From contig CBIHNI010000001.1 of assembly GCA_966211455.1 (NCBI GenBank), forward strand, positions 310,001-374,000: DNA of 64,000 bases. Direction: 5' to 3'. A model generated the notes under the pieces. It was not told where the DNA came from. It made no database searches and saw only the letters and a list, made by a program, of their open reading frames with translations. A program made the position numbers and the translations under genes. Positions 42,241 through 51,217 of this stretch are shown one piece after another; positions within the stretch are counted from its first letter, which is position 1; each line of letters begins with the position of its first letter. The stretch is from 21-14-0-10-47-8 sp966211455. Its GTDB lineage: Bacteria; Bdellovibrionota; Bdellovibrionia; Bdellovibrionales; Bdellovibrionaceae.

Positions 42241-43245
42241 ATGAAAGACTACGAAAATTTTGATTTCGAAAACTTGGTTCGGTTGGTTCTGAAGGAAATC
42301 CGTGGGAATCGTACGCAAAAAGAGATGAGCGAGCGTCTTCAGTACACCTACAACCAATGGCACAAATGGGAATCCGGTCAAAAAAAATTAATGTGGAGTG
42401 ATCTGGAAAAGATCGCTTCGGTTTTACAGATCAATTTGGAAACTGCAAAACAGACCGTTTCTCTGAAAAAAAATATCGGCGATGACGGGCGCGAATTTGT
42501 TTTAAATATTCTGAAAGCTCACGGTGGACCCAATACCAAGTTCGCCAAAGAAAAGCTGAAGCTGTCTCCGGCGGCTTATCATCGCTTGAAGAGCTCGAAG
42601 AAAGATGTGGAAGTTGCTTTTGTATTTCGGTGCTTGGGCATCTTGAGCTCGATGCTTCCATACTTTCTTGACGAACTGGTGAGGGGTATATCGGGCAAGG
42701 TCTTTCAGGGCGCTGTCGAAGTTTTAGGTCGACAGGTGCAATTGGAATCCGCATTTCCATGGCTAAGCTCTTTAGAAGCTTGCATCGAATTGGACGCTTA
42801 CAAACAACTTTCCGAGCACAACGACTTGTTCATTGCCGAAATTTTGGGTCTTTCTGAAAAGCAGGTCCGGGCAGGACTTAAGATGTTGGTTGAGAACGAG
42901 ACCATCCTGCGCGAAGGTGAAAAGTACGTTCTGAATATCAAACGGGTCGATCTGCAATCCAATATCGAAGAGAGCGCCAAATTTGCAAAGTTTTGGTCCG
43001 AGATCAGTCTGCGCCGCTTTCAAACTGCTGACGGTGTCCCCAGCTCCCGTAAGGGCTTCGCAAACCGCGTAACACCGGTATCTGCCGAAGCGATGCAGAA
43101 GATTCATGAACTGCGTTTTAAGTTCTACGAAGAAATGAATAAAGTCTTTCAGTCGGATGGCGATCGCCCTAAAGAGCATATTTTGGTTTTTAACATGCAC
43201 GTCTTTGATAACGACGAGCTTAAAGAGCTTAAAATCCTGGGATAA
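42241..43245 (+). CDS. XRE/DUF4423 (TIGR02147-type) regulator
   Basis: A 334-residue predicted regulator. The XRE-like N-terminal domain (about 10-65; EIRGNRTQKEMSERLQYTYNQWHKWESGQ) is followed by a middle helical region and a DUF4423 part (about 190-300) with winged-helix features (LSEKQVRAGLKMLVENETILREGEKYVL) and a terminal RVTPVSAEAMQKIHELRFKFYEEM motif. TIGR02147 proteins are numerous in Bdellovibrio relatives and their targets are unknown. It lies divergent from the peptidase gene and 80 bases before the E1-like gene on the same strand. Confidence 0.78.
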   Translation: MKDYENFDFENLVRLVLKEIRGNRTQKEMSERLQYTYNQWHKWESGQKKLMWSDLEKIASVLQINLETAKQTVSLKKNIGDDGREFVLNILKAHGGPNTKFAKEKLKLSPAAYHRLKSSKKDVEVAFVFRCLGILSSMLPYFLDELVRGISGKVFQGAVEVLGRQVQLESAFPWLSSLEACIELDAYKQLSEHNDLFIAEILGLSEKQVRAGLKMLVENETILREGEKYVLNIKRVDLQSNIEESAKFAKFWSEISLRRFQTADGVPSSRKGFANRVTPVSAEAMQKIHELRFKFYEEMNKVFQSDGDRPKEHILVFNMHVFDNDELKELKILG

Positions 43246-43325
43246 AATACCCAAAAACGAAACTAGACCATGCGATTCTGGAAATTTGGGTTTCCAAGGA
43301 ATGCGCCTATCGAAATGATTGCTGT

Positions 43326-44216
43326 ATGAGTGGGACAGACAAATTCGATTACAATCTGGCGTTTTCAAGAAACTTGGGCTGGTTCAGCCCGCAAGATCAA
43401 GAGCTGATCAAAAGCAAACGCATCGCCATCCCGGGATTGGGGGGTGTCGGTGGTCACCACATGCACAACTTCCTGAGATTGGGGTTTGAGAAATTCAATA
43501 TCGCCGATCCCGATATTTTCGAAGTGCAAAATTTCAATCGCCAACAAGGGGCTTCATGCGAAACGGTCGGGGAAGCCAAAGGCGAAGTCATGCTGAAGCT
43601 TGCCAAGTCGATCAATCCCAAGGTGGATATTCGATTTTTCCGCGAAGGGGTGAATGCTCAAAATCAGGAAGAGTTCCTAAAAGACGTCGATATCGTGGTC
43701 GATGCTTTGGATCTTTTTGCTATGGATATTCGTATCACTTTGTACGATCTAGCTTACAAAAAAGGAATTCCGGTCATCACGGCGGGGCCTTTCGGTATGG
43801 GAACTTCGATTATGGCTTTCAATCCGAAGGGCATGAGCTTCAACCAGTATTTTGATTTGAACCATTCGAATTTAACGGTCGAAGCGAAGATCATTCGCTT
43901 CTTGGCTGGGGTCACGCCAAGCCTAATGCACCAAAAGTATCTTCGGTACCGCGAAGTCGTGGATTTGTTTGCGCGCCGATTGCCCTCATTGAATATCGGC
44001 TGCTTTGCTGCCGGGGCGGCGATGGGTGCGATGGTGACCAAGATCGTGTTGGGTGATCGCAATATCCGTTGGGCTCCGCATGGATTTCATGCGGATTTCA
44101 ATTTGCAGAAATCGATTCGTTTCTACCGCCCTTGGGGAAATCGCAATCCGTTGCAGAAAATGAAAATCAAGGTTTACCACCGCTTTTTCCACAAGGACGA
44201 ATACACAAAAGATTAG
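43326..44216 (+). CDS. ThiF/MoeB-like E1-type adenylyltransferase
   Basis: A 296-residue protein of the E1/ThiF superfamily that normally adenylates the C-terminus of ubiquitin-like sulfur carriers. The nucleotide loop IPGLGGVGGHHMHNFLRLG, the arginine-bearing NFNRQQGAS, the lysine in GEAKGEVMLKLA and the aspartate in VVDALDLF are all seen. The zinc CxxC pairs of MoeB/ThiF and the transfer cysteine are not seen, so it would stop at adenylation or act differently. No ubiquitin-like (…GG-ending) protein is next to it. No ribosome site is obvious. Role unknown. Confidence 0.78.
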   Translation: MSGTDKFDYNLAFSRNLGWFSPQDQELIKSKRIAIPGLGGVGGHHMHNFLRLGFEKFNIADPDIFEVQNFNRQQGASCETVGEAKGEVMLKLAKSINPKVDIRFFREGVNAQNQEEFLKDVDIVVDALDLFAMDIRITLYDLAYKKGIPVITAGPFGMGTSIMAFNPKGMSFNQYFDLNHSNLTVEAKIIRFLAGVTPSLMHQKYLRYREVVDLFARRLPSLNIGCFAAGAAMGAMVTKIVLGDRNIRWAPHGFHADFNLQKSIRFYRPWGNRNPLQKMKIKVYHRFFHKDEYTKD

Positions 44217-44279
44217 AAGCTATCGCTCTATTTCATTTTTTGATACCGGTCCGAATCGCATGCGATGTACAATTAGCTC

Positions 44280-44714
44280 ATGCAAGTCTTGAAATACATT
44301 GGTATCGGTTTGGGAGGTTTGGTTCTGCTCGGTATTTTGGCTTTTGGGGCCATCATGCTGATGATGTACATGTCTTCGAAGAGAGCGTTTACGATGATCG
44401 ATATATTGCAAAGGGAATTTCCGGTGGGTGCGTCGGTTGAAAGTCTGATCGACCGCGCTCAGGAGCTTCAGATCAATGAAATCTATTTGAACGTGGGCTC
44501 GAACCCTGCAGAGATCTTTGCGGATTCGTCTTCCCCAATTTCGAGACTTGAACGCGCCAATTTGGATTTCCAGGTCGTGAAAGAGCGGCTCCAGGCGACG
44601 CCTTCGGGTCGGATCACCCTGTTGGCGCGGGGACCGATGATCCAGCGACATCTGATCTACATCGACTTTGAAAATCGCAAGGTAACGGCGGCCAAAACGC
44701 ATACGGTGGATTAA
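44280..44714 (+). CDS. Small membrane-anchored hypothetical protein
   Basis: A 144-residue protein with one N-terminal span (about 8-30, GIGLGGLVLLGILAFGAIMLMMY) and a soluble C-terminal domain with mixed helices and strands. No family recognised. It lies 63 bases after the E1-like gene on the same strand and before a tRNA gene. The ATG has no strong ribosome site. Probably a real gene from its coding pattern. Confidence 0.58.
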   Translation: MQVLKYIGIGLGGLVLLGILAFGAIMLMMYMSSKRAFTMIDILQREFPVGASVESLIDRAQELQINEIYLNVGSNPAEIFADSSSPISRLERANLDFQVVKERLQATPSGRITLLARGPMIQRHLIYIDFENRKVTAAKTHTVD

Positions 44715-44773
44715 ACCGACTGCCCCTTGATTTCTGAAGGAGCTTTGCTAGGCTGACCCTGTTTAATCCAGAT

Positions 44774-44850
44774 GGGGAGTTAGCTTAGTTGGTTAAAGCA
44801 GCCGGCTCATAACCGGCGGACCGGGGGTTCAAGTCCCTCACTCCCTACCA
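44774..44850 (+). tRNA. tRNA with CAU anticodon (Met elongator, possibly Ile2)
   Basis: A 77-base cloverleaf including encoded CCA. The 7-bp acceptor stem GGGGAGT/ACTCCCT opens with a G-U pair. The D-arm contains GCTTAGTTGGTTAAAGC, the anticodon arm is GCCGG-CTCATAA-CCGGC with anticodon CAT, and the T-arm has GTTCAAG. It lacks the three G-C pairs (GGG/CCC) and the unpaired first base of initiator tRNA. Met elongator and lysidine-modified Ile2 cannot be separated with confidence from sequence alone. Confidence 0.9.
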
Positions 44851-44887
44851 GATTTCGCTGCTCTGTCTTTGCCGGCTTTGATGGGGC

Positions 44888-45694
44888 TTAAGGCAACACC
44901 GGGTAGAAATCGAAGCAATAAACATATGCGGTTTCTTCTGCAGATTTTTGGACGACATCGATGTTCTTTTTAAATTGATCGGCCAGCATCTGTTTTATTT
45001 TTAGGGCATCTTCGAAAGAAATGCTGACCACGCCCGAGTAATGCAAATCATCTTTGCCAGAGTTGCCAAGTTTTGAAAGCGTGTGCAGTCGCCAATTTGC
45101 GTGATGCTTTTCGATCAAGTCGCTGTCATTTCCCAAATGGAAACTTTTTCCGGGTTTGAGCACGCCGTTGTTTTCCGTGAGCAATCCTATCTTAAGAAGC
45201 AAATCGATCGAGTCTGTGATCCGAGCGATGGGTATTCGCAAAGCTTCAGAAAGGGCCTTTCGGGTTTGATATTGAGGTATCGACGTCAGGACGTGAATCG
45301 CTCCGTGCAAGTAACTGGAATAGAATCGGATCTGATCTTCGCGCAGGATCGCGGATTGATCTGGCACCTTATTTTTTAAAACCGACCGGCGTAAGATGAT
45401 TTCATCCAGCTTAGCTTGAAACTTGTCTCTTAAGCTTTTGGTCCCGGCTCGGTTTGCCAGAACCAGCAATAGAAAGAAATCGGCTTCTTCTGAAGAGTGT
45501 TCCAGAAAGGCGTTCATGAGGTCGGCTTGCTCGGCGCTGAGATGGGCCCGGCCATTCAGAACCAGTGAAATAAACGTCGTATGCACTTTGAGCGCTTTTG
45601 CCGCCTTTCCCTTAATGCCGGACTTGGGCCCTTTCGACTCGAGGCGCGATCGAAGGTAGGGAACATATTGTTTGTACTCAAATATTGAACTCAT
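44888..45694 (-). CDS. TIGR02147/DUF4423 family protein
   Basis: A 268-residue protein of the TIGR02147 group. It opens with FEYKQYVPYLRSRLESK, a helix-turn-helix-like KAAKALKVHTTFISLVLNGRAHLS, a DUF4423 core (ALSEALRIPIARITDSIDLLLKIGLLTEN, a winged helix) and an end with ISFEDALKIKQMLADQFKKNID. Likely a transcription regulator. It is leftward, divergent from the DUF333 surface gene, with an A/T-rich promoter region between them, so it may regulate that gene (inference). Confidence 0.82.
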   Translation of the reverse strand: MSSIFEYKQYVPYLRSRLESKGPKSGIKGKAAKALKVHTTFISLVLNGRAHLSAEQADLMNAFLEHSSEEADFFLLLVLANRAGTKSLRDKFQAKLDEIILRRSVLKNKVPDQSAILREDQIRFYSSYLHGAIHVLTSIPQYQTRKALSEALRIPIARITDSIDLLLKIGLLTENNGVLKPGKSFHLGNDSDLIEKHHANWRLHTLSKLGNSGKDDLHYSGVVSISFEDALKIKQMLADQFKKNIDVVQKSAEETAYVYCFDFYPVLP

Positions 45695-45823
45695 GGGGCC
45701 TCTTGCGGCTAATTTTAATAAAACTCACAATAAACTAGAATATTTTACTAAAATAATCTATCTAAACAATTCCGTGAATGTTTAAAGTCCCTGCATCGAA
45801 CGACTTACCATTTAGGAGGTAAT

Positions 45824-46702
45824 GTGAAAGGGATGCTTGTTTCATTTATTTTTTTAGTGAGTGCGCATATGGCCCAAGCGGGTGTTTTCAATGGCGGCGG
45901 ATGGCCAAATCCAGATGCCTATTGCGAAGCCAACGGCGGACGCTTGGTCGTCATGCAAAAAAATGCTCTGGGTGATGAGCATTACTGCCAGCTTGGAACA
46001 GCTTTGATCGAGTCATTCACCTTGCTGGCTTCATCAGATCCGGACAATGCGAAAATCGAGGCGCCTCGAACAGCGGGCAAAGTCTTCCTAAGCCACCCAG
46101 CACCTGTTGCTTCTGCACCGGGCATGCAACCTGCCAATGCCTACTGTCAGCAAGTCGGCGGTCAGGTAAAATCTTTGCAAGATGCAGCCGGCAAGTCTTT
46201 TGAGATTTGCACTTTTAGCGACGCCACCGCAATCGAGACGTCGACTCTTTTCCTGGGTCCAAGTGATAAAAGCAACGCGCAATTGACGACTCTTTTAAAG
46301 AGACTGGACGCGTCCGCAGTTTTGCGCGCAAGCAAGCGTGCTCTGGCGCGTTTTTCAGAAGCCGCGCAAAAGACTTGCTATGAAGTCACGCTGGCACCTG
46401 GCGCTTGGAATTCCGGTGAAATGTTATGCATTGATAATTCGCCGGCCGCTGATGGATCGTTTTTGATGACAATGGGTAAAGGCACGCAGGAATTCATTCA
46501 GCTTCGATATCCACTGCTCGTTAATGACAAATTGAAAGATGGAACCGTCATTCGAATTTTTGGTCTGACAGATGATGTTTCTGCAACATTCAGTCAGTTC
46601 TTTGTGCGATTTGAAGGATCCGTTCAAGCTGACGGGACAGAGGTTGGGACTCTTGTGTTTGCAGGACAAACATTTGGATACCGAACCCCAGCTCGCAATT
46701 GA
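45824..46702 (+). CDS. Exported protein with two DUF333-like repeats
   Basis: A 292-residue exported protein (signal peptide about 1-19, ending AQA). Two DUF333-like units occur at about 28-65 (NPDAYCEANGGRLVVMQ ... YCQLG) and 104-145 (PANAYCQQVGGQVKSLQ ... FEICTF), each with paired cysteines. A C-terminal domain of about 120 residues has no assignment. GTG 45824 is supported by AGGAGG 5 bases upstream. DUF333 proteins are small periplasmic or lipoprotein domains of unknown role. No sigma-28-type site precedes it. Confidence 0.75.
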   Translation: MKGMLVSFIFLVSAHMAQAGVFNGGGWPNPDAYCEANGGRLVVMQKNALGDEHYCQLGTALIESFTLLASSDPDNAKIEAPRTAGKVFLSHPAPVASAPGMQPANAYCQQVGGQVKSLQDAAGKSFEICTFSDATAIETSTLFLGPSDKSNAQLTTLLKRLDASAVLRASKRALARFSEAAQKTCYEVTLAPGAWNSGEMLCIDNSPAADGSFLMTMGKGTQEFIQLRYPLLVNDKLKDGTVIRIFGLTDDVSATFSQFFVRFEGSVQADGTEVGTLVFAGQTFGYRTPARN

Positions 46703-46727
46703 TTTGTGACTTCTTTAGCCTGACTTC

Positions 46728-48467
46728 TTAGTACAAAGTTCTCCAAGAATAGGCGTCGGCGGCATCTTTCGCGCAGACTTCTACGGTGTCTTTAACGCCG
46801 GCGGCGCCTTGAGCCATCCAAAAAGTTCCGCGGCTTGTGGCATCGCAGGTCGGTTTTGCAGTCGCGGTATTTAATCTGACTCCGCCATTCACTTCCAATT
46901 TTTGCCCCGGGGATGTTGTACCCACGCCAACACTTCCTGCAAAATAATTCTTCTGTGATGTGCCTGCCTGATAGAAACCGAAATTATCCGTGGTCGATGA
47001 ACCTGTAAAACTGCCGACATAAACGCCGTATCGATTTGTGACCGTGCCGCCCGTCGTGGAGACGTCGCGGACTCGAATTCCGTACTGATTGGTCGTAGTT
47101 CCAGAGCCGGTATCAACAAATGTATCAAAACCGGCTTGTGTGGCCGTCGTACCGCCCGAGTAGGAACCCACTTCGGTCGTGACGCCGATACTGTCCGTCA
47201 TGGCGCCACCAGAGGTCTTGTAAGACAGAAAACGGGCTCCAAGTACGGAATTCACTGTCGAGTTACCCCAATCCTGACTGACATACGTATCAATACCGAT
47301 CAATTTACCAATCGAGCTTCCGTTTGAAGTTCCGGCAGAAATGTTGATATTCAGGCCTGTATTTTTAACGGCAGCGCCTTGGGCCGAGCTCACGTCGACG
47401 GTGTAATCGATCAGAGATGCGTAAAGATTTGAAGCCGTTGTATTTGTTTCGACAATGGACAGTTTGGCGGTTGGATTTGTTGTGCCAATACCCACTTTGC
47501 CGCTGGAACTGATTCGCACCCGCTCGGTCCCGCTTGTGCTTGCGGCCAATGTGTTTGCGGCTGGGCGAAACCATCCTGTGTCCGGATCTCCCGCAAAGCT
47601 AAAAGTGGGAGCTGCCGCTGTGCCGTTCGCGGTGGTCACCAAACCACCGCCTGTGGTGACGGATGTAAGCCCACCGGAAGAGACGCTGAAGACGTCGGCA
47701 CCGCTGACGGACAGGCTTGTGGCCGCTCCCGCCGTAAAGTTCTCCCAGCCCCCGGCCCCGGCATTGAGAGCCGTATTCCATCGAATGCTTTGACCGTTCG
47801 ATGGCGCAGGCAAAGAGGCTCCGTAGAGCTGTGTCACCTGGTCCGTGGGTTTGACGAATTTATTGGATGTCCCCGCGATCAGCGCTAACAGATCGGTCCA
47901 AGAAGTCGACGACAGTTCTGTTTGCGCGGTGCTGACTCCGTCGGCCACCCTTAGCAACTGATCTTTTTTGTAACCGGCGATTTGTTGGGCTTCGATCGCC
48001 ATCGGTACAAAGTTAACGGCCATGGCAGGCATTGCCTCCCATTGTCCTGAAGGGATCACGCCGTCGTTGAAGTAGACTTGGATTTTACGCCCATCAGTGG
48101 CGCTGGCATTGTAAGTCGTGCCCGATGTGCACTGTCCGGCAGCGAACGTGAAACTTCCACGATTTGAAAAAATTTGATCGATTGCATATCCACTTGTGTC
48201 CGTGCGGGTTCCAGAGCCGTCATTCAAGGTGACCGCGAAGATTCCGTCCGTTTGAGACAGATCCTTTGTTTGCAGTTCTTCATACATCAGACAATTTTCA
48301 TTGCCGGGGGTTCGAAGCTGAACGCGAAACTGAACGCTGGCTCCGACAACGGCGTGGCCGTTGGGATCGATCAATCTGCCATGATAGGTGATACCGGATC
48401 CAGCAGCCTGGGCCAGCATTGGTGACAAAAGAATTCCATAAAGAAGACCTATGACAAATTGCTTCAT
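46728..48467 (-). CDS. Phage-tail-fibre-like surface protein (MAT-like)
   Basis: A 579-residue exported fibre. After a signal peptide (ending AQA) comes an N-terminal domain (ITYHGRLIDPNGHAVVGASVQFRVQL). A central region rich in Gly/Ser/Thr has fibre motifs (FAGDPDTGWFRPAANTLAASTSGTERVRISSSGKVGIGTTNP). The C-terminal cap contains GVGTTSPGQKLEVNGG and CDATSRGTFWMAQG ... VCAKDAADAYSWRTLY. This is the architecture of the chimeric trimeric fibres (mosaic adhesive trimers) that Bdellovibrio uses to touch prey. Trimerisation and prey binding are inferred from the family. A sigma-28-type promoter lies 8 bases before ATG. Confidence 0.82.
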   Translation of the reverse strand: MKQFVIGLLYGILLSPMLAQAAGSGITYHGRLIDPNGHAVVGASVQFRVQLRTPGNENCLMYEELQTKDLSQTDGIFAVTLNDGSGTRTDTSGYAIDQIFSNRGSFTFAAGQCTSGTTYNASATDGRKIQVYFNDGVIPSGQWEAMPAMAVNFVPMAIEAQQIAGYKKDQLLRVADGVSTAQTELSSTSWTDLLALIAGTSNKFVKPTDQVTQLYGASLPAPSNGQSIRWNTALNAGAGGWENFTAGAATSLSVSGADVFSVSSGGLTSVTTGGGLVTTANGTAAAPTFSFAGDPDTGWFRPAANTLAASTSGTERVRISSSGKVGIGTTNPTAKLSIVETNTTASNLYASLIDYTVDVSSAQGAAVKNTGLNINISAGTSNGSSIGKLIGIDTYVSQDWGNSTVNSVLGARFLSYKTSGGAMTDSIGVTTEVGSYSGGTTATQAGFDTFVDTGSGTTTNQYGIRVRDVSTTGGTVTNRYGVYVGSFTGSSTTDNFGFYQAGTSQKNYFAGSVGVGTTSPGQKLEVNGGVRLNTATAKPTCDATSRGTFWMAQGAAGVKDTVEVCAKDAADAYSWRTLY

Positions 48468-48475
48468 TGTTGAAT

Positions 48476-48503
48476 TTTTCGGCTAACCTTTAACTGGCCT
48501 TAA
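48476..48503 (-). promoter_or_regulatory. FliA (sigma-28)-type promoter
   Basis: On the minus strand TTAAGGCC-N12-GCCGAAAA. The -10 octamer equals that before the TPR lipoprotein gene. It ends 8 bases before the fibre gene ATG. Confidence 0.58.
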
Positions 48504-48554
48504 GTCTTAAGAAGAGAGTGTCATCTTTATGATTTAAAGTGAGACGTGTCTGAA

Positions 48555-48923
48555 TCAATTCGCATCCAGGGAAAGAAGGACTCCCTGAACGGAAGAATAA
48601 ACTTTATATCCACGTGGTGAAATTTGTACCGTTTCTTGATTCATGCTTCCGACGGCCGCGGAAGTGGAATACCCACGCGGGGAAGTTTGGCTGTAAGGCT
48701 TGCTGCCGGATGTGAATTCGGTGGCCGTTGCAATACTCGGACTGGTTGGTGATTGGGGAAGGGTGCCGGGCAAATTTCTGCCGAGAGTCGTCCAGTCTTC
48801 AAGCTGTTTTCCGCAGGCAGAGAGAACGGTCGTCATAAGAAATAGAAGCAAGAGTGCAGCTCGTGCGGCCCATCGGGACGGCTTTCGTGTCTGATTGCTG
48901 TCGATGTTAGCAATTGAGTTCAT
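48555..48923 (-). CDS. Small lipoprotein with CGK-x-LED motif
   Basis: A 122-residue lipoprotein with a long basic N-region, hydrophobic core (AALLLLFLMTTVLSA) and lipobox LSAC. The residues after it (CGKQLEDWTTLG) match the start of the two RCC1 lipoproteins (CGKTIEDYVTLG and CGKTIEEYVTLS). The rest is a Ser/Thr/Pro-rich tail with two copies of an SPRGY motif, SQTSPRGYSTSAAVG and VQISPRGYKVYSSVQ. No domain recognised; it could be a truncated relative that kept only the anchor. It ends 88 bases before the fibre gene on the same strand and has its own sigma-28-type promoter. Confidence 0.68.
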   Translation of the reverse strand: MNSIANIDSNQTRKPSRWAARAALLLLFLMTTVLSACGKQLEDWTTLGRNLPGTLPQSPTSPSIATATEFTSGSKPYSQTSPRGYSTSAAVGSMNQETVQISPRGYKVYSSVQGVLLSLDAN

Positions 48924-48929
48924 AATGTC

Positions 48930-48957
48930 TTATCGACAAAAGATTGGAATTTCTTGA
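48930..48957 (-). promoter_or_regulatory. FliA (sigma-28)-type promoter
   Basis: On the minus strand TCAAGAAA-N12-GTCGATAA; one mismatch in the -10 octamer and the TCAAG core intact. It ends only 6 bases before the ATG, predicting a leaderless transcript. Confidence 0.62.
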
Positions 48958-49169
48958 AAACCGTTTTATTTTGAGCCAGTCGATCTCGGAGCTTAAAGTA
49001 TCTGCAAAACAACAAGGTGTTTAATGATACCAATCCATATTTGATTGTGGGAAACACGGACCAAAGTCTTTTCGCGAAAAATTCTCATCTCTTTCTCGCG
49101 TCATTAAGATAGTGTAATAAAACTGTATTTATCGAATAACAAAGTCGACTTTCGGAATTATATCGAGAA

Positions 49170-49712
49170 ATGACGAAACTTTATTTCTATCTTTTTCTCT
49201 CCGCGTGTCTTTGCGGTATCGGGGCTTTCGCAGGCCCGGCTGTCTCCGCTCAGCAAGCGCAGGTCGAAGCGGCTTTCATCTATCAGTTTCGAAACTATAT
49301 CACTTGGCCGGACGAGGCCGAAGCTGCCGGATCGCGTGATTTTGTCATTTCGGTGGTTGGCCCCGAAAGCGGACTTTTTCAAGAGCTGGAGCAACTGGCA
49401 AAAACCAAAAAAATGAAAAACCGATCCATCGAAGTTCGTCTCGTTGAGAATGTCTCTAAGCTGTCAAAAAGCGATATCGTCATTGTTGGATCCAGCAGCC
49501 TGGATCTTCTTCAGGATGTGGTCCGAAAAGTCAAAGGAGAGCACGCCTTGATCGTGAGCCATGCGGAAGATTTCGCAAAGAAGGGCGCAATGATCAATTT
49601 CTTTCTGGAAGACGATCGGCTTCGATTTGAAATTAATCCGAGCGCGATCAAAAAAGAAAATCTTCAAGTTGGCTCTCAGTTGCTCAATCTTGCGAGAATC
49701 ATCAATGATTAA
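49170..49712 (+). CDS. YfiR-like periplasmic protein (DUF4154)
   Basis: A 180-residue periplasmic protein of the YfiR/DUF4154 family, which in Pseudomonas represses a membrane diguanylate cyclase. It has a signal peptide (about 1-27), then QVEAAFIYQFRNYITWP, a central VSHAEDFAKKGAMINFFLEDDRLRFEIN and the family end KENLQVGSQLLNLARII. It is first of five tightly packed genes: sensor kinase, REC-kinase, REC-PilZ protein and TonB-dependent receptor. Here it probably modulates the kinase next to it rather than a cyclase (inference). The A/T-rich upstream region holds the promoter. Confidence 0.85.
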   Translation: MTKLYFYLFLSACLCGIGAFAGPAVSAQQAQVEAAFIYQFRNYITWPDEAEAAGSRDFVISVVGPESGLFQELEQLAKTKKMKNRSIEVRLVENVSKLSKSDIVIVGSSSLDLLQDVVRKVKGEHALIVSHAEDFAKKGAMINFFLEDDRLRFEINPSAIKKENLQVGSQLLNLARIIND

Positions 49713-49733
49713 ACGGGTCGGGAATTGGCAGAG

Positions 49734-51215
49734 ATGAAATCAAAACAAGATTTAGTTTCGATTCGCACAAAATTGATCAAAATGCAGCTGCTTTTGGCGT
49801 TTGTGATCCTTTTGGTGTGCACAGCCGCCTTCTTTCTTAAGGACATCTTTTATTTCAAACGATCCATTGAACGCAACTTGGAATCCACGGCTCGTATTTT
49901 AGGTCAGAATTTGGTCCCGGCCTTGGCCTTTGCCGATTCAACACAGGCGACAAAAATTCTTCTATCTTTGCAGTCTGAGCCTGGCATCTCTGCGGCTTGG
50001 GTAGCGGATACCAATGGAAATATTTTCGCTAAGTACGGTCGTCCTCAGTTAGAGGCTCTTTCCGAGCAGGATATGTTGCAGCAGAATGAAGGCTCATTTC
50101 TGCATCAAGATCAGCTGTTCTTTTATAAAAAGTTAGAACAGAACGACGAGACTTTGGGGACGATTTTCCTGGTGGGCAGTATGAGATTCTTCTTTTCCGA
50201 ATACACCGTTTACATGTGGATCGGGTTCGGAGTTTTTCTGTCAGGGCTCCTGATGGCGTTTGGATTGGCCCAATGGAGCCATCGCGCTTTGTCGGAACCT
50301 ATGATGACTTTGGCTCGCACCGCGAGAAAAATTTCTCGTTCAGGAGATTCGTCCCTGCGAGTTGGTGCCGAGATGGCGCAAGAAATTGAGGAGATTGACA
50401 TTCTTTCGACCGAATTCAATCAGATGCTGGATCAGTTGCAGGCGAAAGAGCAGAAGATTCAGTATGAAAAAGATGTCGCCGAAGGGGCGAATCAAGCCAA
50501 ATCTCAGTTTTTAGCCAATATCTCCCACGAACTGCGGACGCCAATGCACGGGATTCTGAGTTTTGCCCGTTTTGGCCAGCAAAAGTTTGAGACTTCTTCG
50601 AAAGAAAAATTGAAATCCTATTTTGATGAGATTCATGACAGCGGTGCCCGTCTTATGAGTCTGCTGAATGATCTCTTGGACCTGTCGAAGCTCGAGGCGG
50701 GTAAGACAGAATATATCATGGAAGAAGCGGATCTAGTCGAAATTGCAAAAACTGTTCGGTCAGAGCTTGGAGCATTTGCTTCGGAACAAAATTTGACGGT
50801 CGAAGTGGTGCATAACTCTGGGAGTGTCAGCGCTTTTCTGGACGCGGAAAAAATGATGCAGGTGTTTCGAAATATTCTTTCGAATGCCATTAAGTTCTCC
50901 AGCAAAGGAAGCGTGATTCGCATCGTTGTGGAAGATGGCCCAAAGAACACGGTGATTTGTCGGATCATCAATCAAGGAGTCGGTATTCCGGCAAGCGAAA
51001 TTGAGACAATCTTCGACAAGTTCATCCAAAGTACGAAAACAAGAACGGGAGCCGGCGGCACGGGACTTGGGTTGGCAATTTGCCGAGAAATCGTCCGGCA
51101 GCATGGTGGTCGAATTTGGGCGGAAAGCATTCTGGACATGGAAACAAAGTTCATCATCGAATTGCCGAAGCGGAATGCAAGTCACAAAACCGAATCCACA
51201 CAACAAGGAGCGTGA
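49734..51215 (+). CDS. CHASE8-HAMP sensor histidine kinase
   Basis: A membrane kinase of about 493 residues. It has two membrane spans (about 17-39 and 160-182) flanking a CHASE8-like periplasmic sensor (ARILGQNLVPALAFADSTQATKILLSL, then ISAAWVADTNGNIFAKYG), a HAMP region, HisKA with the phospho-acceptor in ANISHELRTPMHGIL, and HATPase motifs (NILSNAIKFSSKG, GTGLGLAICREIVRQHGG). CHASE8 often accompanies YfiR and TonB receptors. ATG 49734 is preferred over TTG 49725. The next gene starts 2 bases after the stop. Confidence 0.9.
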   Translation: MKSKQDLVSIRTKLIKMQLLLAFVILLVCTAAFFLKDIFYFKRSIERNLESTARILGQNLVPALAFADSTQATKILLSLQSEPGISAAWVADTNGNIFAKYGRPQLEALSEQDMLQQNEGSFLHQDQLFFYKKLEQNDETLGTIFLVGSMRFFFSEYTVYMWIGFGVFLSGLLMAFGLAQWSHRALSEPMMTLARTARKISRSGDSSLRVGAEMAQEIEEIDILSTEFNQMLDQLQAKEQKIQYEKDVAEGANQAKSQFLANISHELRTPMHGILSFARFGQQKFETSSKEKLKSYFDEIHDSGARLMSLLNDLLDLSKLEAGKTEYIMEEADLVEIAKTVRSELGAFASEQNLTVEVVHNSGSVSAFLDAEKMMQVFRNILSNAIKFSSKGSVIRIVVEDGPKNTVICRIINQGVGIPASEIETIFDKFIQSTKTRTGAGGTGLGLAICREIVRQHGGRIWAESILDMETKFIIELPKRNASHKTESTQQGA

Positions 51216-51217
51216 TC

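Noticed and set aside
44774..44850. Initiator tRNA-fMet
   Set aside because: The anticodon stem lacks the three consecutive G-C pairs and the first base pair is G-U rather than an unpaired C-A.
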